Assembly: GCA_031549285.1 (NCBI GenBank) | Contig: JAVBPZ010000028.1 | Location: 1-36,271, forward strand | DNA from: JAAYCI01 sp031549285 | GTDB taxonomy: Bacteria; Bacillota; Clostridia; Oscillospirales; Ruminococcaceae | Direction of reading: 5' to 3' | DNA: 36,271 nt | Shown: positions 31,601 through 36,271 of the stretch, piece after piece | How the letters are laid out: the number at the start of each line of letters is the position of its first letter | Numbering within the stretch: the first letter of the stretch is position 1 | Translations under genes and position numbers: made by a program | The notes under the pieces: model-generated | Seen by the model: only the letters and a program-made list of their open reading frames with translations | What the model was told of the DNA's origin: nothing | The model's database searches: none

Positions 31601-33986
31601 CCGTCTGCGCCAAAGGTGTTGGGTCGGTTCCATAAGTTACCGGTAATACAGTTTTGCTCATGTCCAGTTCCAGCGCATCGGGCGGGAATACCAGCAATAC
31701 AGGGTCTACCCAGTTTGCGTAGCCGTTCGCATGATTTTTAAATCGGATATACGCCTTCACTTCTTCGCCTGGTACGCGGCTGCCGCCTTGGTTTTCCGCC
31801 AGTTCATACAGCACGTATGGGTTAGGCGTCTCCCCGGAATACCGCACCCCGTCTGTTACGCCGCTCGTATAAGTTAGCATACTGGTGTTTCCGCTTTGGC
31901 TGTAAACGGCATTGTTTAGGCCAGACTTTGCCACATGTGTTTCCGGGTAGCTTTCGTCTTCCCAGGTAAGCATGGCGGTCACGCGCGATATATCTCCATG
32001 CTGGATAGCTGTTGTGCCATCAGGAAATACACCGCCTGGCCAGCTTGTATAGTTTTCACTCACGCTAAACTCGGCCGGGTAAGGCAACGCAAATACCGGC
32101 GACGCCGCACCGCTGCGCAATTGAGTTACCGAGTCGTTCGGGTTGTTAAGCGGATAAAACTCGATTGTTTCCACATATTCGCCCGGTTGCAATACCAGCG
32201 TCGTGGCGTTCTCCGTTCCGCTTGTACGAATGTAAAAAGTGGCATATCCTCCAACAGCAGACGCCTGATCAACATATAAAGTCACCCAGCCGCGGTCTGC
32301 CCCGCCCGCATCATTTTTTATTAGTGCTCGCACCTGTATCTTGAACTGTTTTCCGTTGTTGGCTAAATAGAACGTATTAAAATTCGCTTTTTGGGCGGAT
32401 GGGTCGTTTTGCACCGTCAGGCACAAATTTGGAATTGCCGCCCCGCCCACATTACGGATGGCCCGCCAACCGAAATCGTTTGTACTGGTTGCCGTCGGCT
32501 GGGCAATCCTTACAAATGCTCCTAAAGAACGAAAGGATACGGTACCCTCCTGCAAATGAATTTCCGCCTGTTTTATTTTAAATGTGATCGTTTTTTCCTG
32601 CCGCGTCGGTTCGGTCTCTCCTGCACGTGTATATTCCGCCCATGCGGTCAGCGTTATTGTCTCCCCGGGTTGAAATTTATCTGAGGGGAAAGAGATCGAC
32701 AGGTTGCCGTATGCGGGAATTGTAAAACCGTAACTGTCGATGTTCCCGGAAGCACTTGACCACCCCGCATCCTCAGGAAACATACCGTCTGCACCAGCTG
32801 TTTTTGTAAATGCCCATATTACTGTGCCATTGCCGTCATCAACGCCTGTTGGTGGATAGAGATTATTACTGTATTTGGTCGGCATCAAGCTGCCGCCAAC
32901 CACGGCGCCCGCCGGATAATCAAATCCCAGTACCATCGTACTGCCTGGTTCATTGTACCATGTGGGAAGAACGTTATTGCCATTAGAGAAATTCATTGTA
33001 AGTATATTTTCTGTATCTACTGTCACATCACCCGCCGGCGTTTTGTTAAATACGCTTAGGCCGTTCGGGTCGGTCGTCTTTCCTGTCACATCTATTTTCT
33101 TTTCGGTCGCCTGCATGCTTGCTTGCGCCGTCACGGTTGCCAGCGTTGCTCCATTAGGCACCCACGCGTCATGTGTGTTGTGGTCAAAGGGGAACACCAC
33201 TGTAAAGTTACCTGTTGTGTTGTATGCTCCGGTTAAAGTGCAAGAAATCACTACATCACCATTCGGTTCCGTAACAATGCTTTTGTCCGCCGCGCCCACC
33301 GGCCAGTTGATGTTTGCTTCTACCGGCGCGGTGAAGTAAACGCCACGCGCGTTAGCATTGTTGGTAAGGCGTATTGTCAGCGTGTCGCTGGCTGTGCCCA
33401 CCTGTGTTGCGTCGGTAAAGCTGAATGTCCCCGCCACGGTCAGCATCGCCGTATTGGTACTGTTGGTAACATATGCCCCCGCATTGGTGCTGGTCAGCGT
33501 AAGTACCTCGAACGGTACACCCGCCGCCAGCGTCCCCGCGCCGCCTTCCCCCTGCACACCTTTGGGCGCCTGCTGTGGTTTTGCCGCGGCCTGGCTGGCA
33601 GCGCCAGATACGCCGGTGCCGGTTTCATCAGCACCGGTGGCGCCGGCGGAACTGCCTGCTCCGTTTGCGTCGCTGCCGCTGCTGGCTTCTGCCCCACTGC
33701 TGGCGGCATCTCCCGTGCTGCTTTGGTCGGCTGCGCTGCTACCGGCGGTGTCTGTGCCGGTGCTCTGGGTGCTGCTCTGCCCGCCGGTTTCGGCACCGGT
33801 ATTGCCGGAAGTACCAGCAGCCCCGGCACCTTCACCGGTGCCGCCCACCTCGCTGCTATCTTCGCCGCCCTGCGCGTACACCGGCAGGGCGCCCTCCGGC
33901 ACAAACGACGCAAATACCACCAGCCCGAGCAGGACCAGCAGCCCTCTTTTGGCCAGCTCTTTCCATTTTACTGTAAATTTCTTCAT
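28608..33986 (-). CDS. Giant surface protein with SdrD_B-like domain, InlB B-repeats and membrane C-terminus
   Basis: A 1,792-residue secreted, membrane-held protein, probably an adhesin. A Sec signal peptide covers residues 1-38 (cut after VYA). Residues 40-150 are a Gly/Ser/Ala/Thr-rich stretch. Residues 150-1130 are beta-rich and unlike any family I can name. An SdrD_B/Cna-B-type domain (GFVFKDINGDGKYTAGTDEVYEGV) lies near 1137-1230. Three InlB B-repeats (GWF and FDYNGGG motifs) lie at about 1347-1560. A Ser-rich linker precedes three hydrophobic helices (about 1655-1682, 1720-1740 and 1755-1778) with Lys/Arg-rich ends. No LPXTG sortase signal is present. GGGGGAA precedes the ATG. It lies 103 bases after the sigma-fusion gene. 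Confidence 0.88.
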   Translation of the reverse strand: MKKFTVKWKELAKRGLLVLLGLVVFASFVPEGALPVYAQGGEDSSEVGGTGEGAGAAGTSGNTGAETGGQSSTQSTGTDTAGSSAADQSSTGDAASSGAEASSGSDANGAGSSAGATGADETGTGVSGAASQAAAKPQQAPKGVQGEGGAGTLAAGVPFEVLTLTSTNAGAYVTNSTNTAMLTVAGTFSFTDATQVGTASDTLTIRLTNNANARGVYFTAPVEANINWPVGAADKSIVTEPNGDVVISCTLTGAYNTTGNFTVVFPFDHNTHDAWVPNGATLATVTAQASMQATEKKIDVTGKTTDPNGLSVFNKTPAGDVTVDTENILTMNFSNGNNVLPTWYNEPGSTMVLGFDYPAGAVVGGSLMPTKYSNNLYPPTGVDDGNGTVIWAFTKTAGADGMFPEDAGWSSASGNIDSYGFTIPAYGNLSISFPSDKFQPGETITLTAWAEYTRAGETEPTRQEKTITFKIKQAEIHLQEGTVSFRSLGAFVRIAQPTATSTNDFGWRAIRNVGGAAIPNLCLTVQNDPSAQKANFNTFYLANNGKQFKIQVRALIKNDAGGADRGWVTLYVDQASAVGGYATFYIRTSGTENATTLVLQPGEYVETIEFYPLNNPNDSVTQLRSGAASPVFALPYPAEFSVSENYTSWPGGVFPDGTTAIQHGDISRVTAMLTWEDESYPETHVAKSGLNNAVYSQSGNTSMLTYTSGVTDGVRYSGETPNPYVLYELAENQGGSRVPGEEVKAYIRFKNHANGYANWVDPVLLVFPPDALELDMSKTVLPVTYGTDPTPLAQTAAVEEITIAGRRAYKITVTGLSMPASNSNGNAMQYKIPVTFKVRAGTTAGTYYLAKNQSNAGYTATCGMLVGTSNPPNGLLYPLNVATNPEYFADVDNLDGYTANGGDKTPYLKSSFASVSFTVDPSNSMAPTAYLLDNTANTPTWTDVATPGAQGTVQLSGTGQFQLEILNQGNSYLGDVQLLNVLPNTADGQGSQWYPYLATAPTVTVYDNNGDPVPAGTFSYSFQYCTNGNPSYNSGGLVRSGSGAFSNNSAGNIADAKSFLFLWDSSAANRLPAGYKIVIEGTLTAPASATSAQIGQSAYNWFTANAAFYGNNTDNTNKQVSPQMTPNRQKFVLADSGTANLGKNGFVFKDINGDGKYTAGTDEVYEGVTVELYRDESGSPAESYSRQTTTDTNGQYAFNNLGGGDYYVKVILPTHATITNAYSFTVKGTDGVATDSHVNVTTGFSSKFTLNPGATATVGVNAGVIANATLTVEFRETNATGTLKKTVTDATMGLMLSPLPQNGTLTVPTTTGLTLPANYHIKSGTDTAKAYSLTWDAPQQTVVFVIESDDCTIMFDAQGGTPVPADQNLLPGTLVVKPATDPGLTGQSFIGWFTDPVAGDMWNFACDTAPVGGTTLYAQYAPIAYKLTFDYNGGGQNAVQTKYYQDPIAKPTDPTRTGYAFGGWFDEQGNAWNFATGTMPARNLTLKARWTLNSHVVTYVSEGATLDTKTVNYGALVPSFTPSRDGYIFQHWVLQGTAGAVNFATYTMPDNDITLVAVWQEIPASVPVSSSAASSSGSASRSVSSSSVASSSVPSVPVVTSTESVPPAPTSTSTAPQPTSGAILSPTLSEAFSNQSGNPLTDIFNGRVPTGGLDVVSAWSFVSLLLGVLGFFLSVLLLVTGLAKKRRGDDEQDIRYAQETGSDAASASNDTTHIGAQPRRPLALWLLSIFAGLLPGALFLLLDDISQPMVWFNRWTLLIAAVFAGFAVLVGIYLAVKKRRSADEQQDAEENG

Positions 33987-34089
33987 GCGATATTCCCCCG
34001 CTCTTTATACTTTTTCATGCTTATATTTTTCCATATGTATTGCAGCATCCCTGCTGGAATTTTGCTATTTATCAACACCCGCGCTAAGC

Positions 34090-35847
34090 CTAAACCATGT
34101 AAAACACCTGCTGCGCTTCGGTTACATTTCCCGCCGCGTCAGTAGCGGTCACCTTCAAAATAAATCGGCCGGTCTGCCCCGCGCTGGCCATCGCTGCAAA
34201 CGGTGAAATAATATTCGTTCCGGTGCCGCTGTACAGCACCTGGCTGCCATCCATCGTTACTACCTGCCAGCGGCAGGTGGTGCCGGTTTCATCCTCTATT
34301 GTTATCGCCGCCTGCGCCGGGTTCACCGGGTTTGGCTGCTTATTGCTGTCCAGCAACAAAATATTCACGTCCGGCGCCTCGGTGTCAGTAATGTACAGCG
34401 TGGGTACCGCTACCGCTTGCGTCTCTTCTGCGGGGTTTAGTACCACCGTCAGGCTGCCCACCGGGTTTTCCGCCGCAAACGCCGCGCCACGGCTGCTCGG
34501 CGGGGTTATCACAATGCTATACTGCCCCGCTTGCTGTATATGTAAATCCATAAACTGATACTCGCCGTTCTTGTCCACCTTGGTCTGGGCAAACACCGTG
34601 CTGCTGTCCTCCAGCGTTACCACAAAATCCTTTGCATATTTCCCGCCGCCCGGTATCACCGTACCGTCGGCTTTTTTAAATACCACACTGCCGGTCAGCA
34701 GTGGTTCTTTTCCTGTGGCTGCCGCGGGGGTGGGTGTTACCGCGGGCGTGGTTGCCGCCGGGCTGCTGGTCGCTTTCGCCTGGCTTGTATCGCCCGGTAC
34801 CACCGCGCCGCCGGCGGGGCTTTCCGCCGCACCGGACCCCGGTGCAAAAACTCCTGCGCCCGGCACAGAAATATTCTGTGCCGGGGCAGGCGCGTCAGGA
34901 ATCTCGGCATCTACAATAGATGCCGTATCTTCATACCCGCCGCCGGCTTGTGGCAAGCGCTGGGGGTCGCTTACCACAGGCACGTTTGCCGGCAGCGGGG
35001 CAGAAGCCGAAGAAAAAAGAACCGTGACAGCCACCGTGGTGGCCGCTATCGCGCTCAGCAGGCCTTTCAAAACCGGCCCGCTGAAAAAGGCAGTAATACT
35101 GGCAGTGCCCGCGGCACCAGCAGCACCGGCCGCAGCCGCGCCGCCAGACAAAAACGCCGCATACACGCCGGCGGCTTCCATACACTGTGCCGCCGCAGCC
35201 GGCAGCACCGTCTCCTCCGCCGAACGGCTCAGTATCGCGCTCAGCGCCGGGGAAATAGCCATCATTGGCGTGCCGGACTGCTTCCAGGAATCCATCTTGC
35301 TTTCCAGCTCCAGCTTCAAATGCTTGCGGGCCATGGTCAGGTTATACCCCACCATCTCCGGGGAAATATTCAGCATTTCCGCTATCTGCGCATAGCTGAT
35401 ATTTTGGTAATAATGCAGGAGCACACACTGTTTATATTTTTCCGGCAGCCCGCGCACCATCTCCACGACCGACTCCCGCAGCGAAGTTTCCTCTATATAT
35501 TCTTCCGGCAGGCTATCCAGTGTATCACTGACAAAGTCCATGACACCAGCCTCCATCGAAATATTTCCGTCATCTTTCATTTTTTTCCGCCTCATATCGA
35601 TGCAGGTATACAGCAGCAGCTTGTTCAGCCAGGTGTTGAACGCTTCCGGCGCATCCAGCTTCACTATTTCCTTTTGCAGGCGAATGAACGCTTCCTGCGC
35701 AGCATCTTCCGCATCTAATGGATTATTCATGTACTGACGGCAAAAATATAAAATATATTTCGCCTTCATTTCGCACAACTCAACAAAAGCCGCGTGATCT
35801 CGCTCACTCGCCTTTTTTACCATAGAAACTAATTTTTTGTCCGCCAT
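34090..35847 (-). CDS. ECF-like sigma factor fused to a membrane segment and extracellular beta domains
   Basis: A 585-residue fusion. Residues 6-90 are sigma region 2 (YMNNPLDAEDAAQEAFIRLQK, then FNTWLNKLLLYTCIDMRRKK) and about 120-182 are region 4 (LPEKYKQCVLLHYYQNISYAQIAEMLNISPEMVGYNL). An Ala/Gly-rich stretch leads to one hydrophobic helix at about 259-281. A Pro/Ala/Thr-rich linker follows, then a Cna-B-like domain (about 379-472) and a final Ig-like domain (474-585, ending VTATDAAGNVTEAQQVFYMV). Topology should place the sigma part inside the cell and the beta domains outside. GGGGGAAG precedes the ATG at 35847; a GTG at 35874 is less likely. No separate anti-sigma gene is seen. It precedes the giant surface-protein gene in the same direction. 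Confidence 0.88.
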   Translation of the reverse strand: MADKKLVSMVKKASERDHAAFVELCEMKAKYILYFCRQYMNNPLDAEDAAQEAFIRLQKEIVKLDAPEAFNTWLNKLLLYTCIDMRRKKMKDDGNISMEAGVMDFVSDTLDSLPEEYIEETSLRESVVEMVRGLPEKYKQCVLLHYYQNISYAQIAEMLNISPEMVGYNLTMARKHLKLELESKMDSWKQSGTPMMAISPALSAILSRSAEETVLPAAAAQCMEAAGVYAAFLSGGAAAAGAAGAAGTASITAFFSGPVLKGLLSAIAATTVAVTVLFSSASAPLPANVPVVSDPQRLPQAGGGYEDTASIVDAEIPDAPAPAQNISVPGAGVFAPGSGAAESPAGGAVVPGDTSQAKATSSPAATTPAVTPTPAAATGKEPLLTGSVVFKKADGTVIPGGGKYAKDFVVTLEDSSTVFAQTKVDKNGEYQFMDLHIQQAGQYSIVITPPSSRGAAFAAENPVGSLTVVLNPAEETQAVAVPTLYITDTEAPDVNILLLDSNKQPNPVNPAQAAITIEDETGTTCRWQVVTMDGSQVLYSGTGTNIISPFAAMASAGQTGRFILKVTATDAAGNVTEAQQVFYMV

Positions 35848-36133
35848 GTTTCTTCCCCCAGAACGGATTCTCACCGTCTCATATATATAGCCGTATTAAA
35901 TAGCCTGCCACTTAGGCATATTGCAAAAAAATTTTATTTTTGTGCATTTCACACAACCCGTGCGTTTGTTTTTTCACTCCACATGTGAATATCGCATGAT
36001 AGAATTATATGTTTAGGCTCTACTAAATGAATCGACAAAAAATTCTCTTACATTAGCTTTTATTATGCGAAATATTCTCCCCATCAAAACTGCTGTGTAT
36101 CCATACCCCTGTGAAAGAAATATAGAATCCTCC
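35848..36133. other. AT-rich upstream region of the sigma-fusion gene
   Basis: No gene is visible. On the minus strand TTGCAA lies 18 bases before TATTTA, a possible weak promoter for the sigma-fusion gene, near 35905-35935. The stretch is much richer in A and T than the coding regions. Confidence 0.35.
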
Positions 36134-36223
36134 GTCATGACCACCCGCTCAGCGGGTGGCTTGCTCAGCGCCTAGAAGGCGCTGGTACCGGCTGGCGCCT
36201 GAGGGCGCATTGAAAAGGTCATG
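36134..36223. repeat. Cluster of hairpins resembling an IS200/IS605 end
   Basis: Three hairpins follow each other: 36141-36148 with 36152-36159 (loop TCA), 36167-36172 with 36178-36183, and 36195-36199 with 36204-36208. An outer CATGACC/GGTCATG pairing (36136-36142 with 36217-36223) closes the group into a cloverleaf-like shape. Subterminal imperfect palindromes of this sort mark IS200/IS605 family ends, which TnpA recognises as single-stranded hairpins. No transposase is visible before the window ends. A further hairpin lies at 36247-36260. Confidence 0.4.
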
Positions 36224-36271
36224 CCTCTTGCATCTCATGCCCTGCCGCCGTTGAAACGGCAAAACTGCTCT

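Noticed and set aside
1..36271. CRISPR arrays
   Set aside because: No series of regularly spaced direct repeats was seen anywhere in the window.

Overview
The window looks like a draft contig from a high-GC Gram-positive anaerobe of the Clostridia, most likely an Oscillospiraceae/Ruminococcaceae-type gut bacterium. This is inferred from the gene content (FeoAB with a small Cys-rich partner, a UPF0237/UPF0210 pair, an IspE-based isoprenoid pathway, GH36 alpha-galactosidase, lipoproteins with lipoboxes, InlB B-repeats) and from GGAGG-type ribosome binding sites. No rRNA, convincing tRNA or CRISPR array was found. Both edges carry hairpin-rich sequence resembling IS200/IS605 ends, so the window may end where an assembly broke at repeats.

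Left part (1-13.4 kb): a possible IS200-like end; a lipoprotein; the UPF0237 (ACT)/UPF0210 pair reading leftward; then rightward an Lrp/AsnC regulator overlapping a class I aminotransferase, a DUF362 ferredoxin-like protein, ispE and a MATE transporter. A flavodoxin-type reductase is divergent from htpG, whose promoter carries a CIRCE-like element. A PadR regulator then overlaps a HAAS-domain membrane protein.

Middle (13.4-28.4 kb): a two-gene leftward unit (small membrane protein, family 2 glycosyltransferase); feoA-feoB-Cys-rich protein behind a 26-bp palindrome; a PAS-GGDEF protein; a small sigma factor whose -35 box overlaps a perfect dyad; a CxxC-x17-CxxC zinc-ribbon protein; an alpha-galactosidase; a roughly 740-nt non-coding stretch with its own promoter, terminator and many nested helices, best read as a large structured RNA; a second lipoprotein; a PPOX-family protein; and rpsO-pnp with a hairpin between them.

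Right part (28.5-36.3 kb): a leftward pair. The first gene encodes an ECF-like sigma factor fused through one membrane segment to predicted extracellular beta domains. The second encodes a 1,792-residue surface protein with an SdrD_B-like domain, three InlB B-repeats and a three-helix membrane C-terminus in place of an LPXTG signal. Together they could form a self-contained surface-sensing and surface-remodelling module. The two strongest candidates for undescribed biology are this membrane-tethered sigma/adhesin pair and the large RNA at 23.3-24.06 kb.
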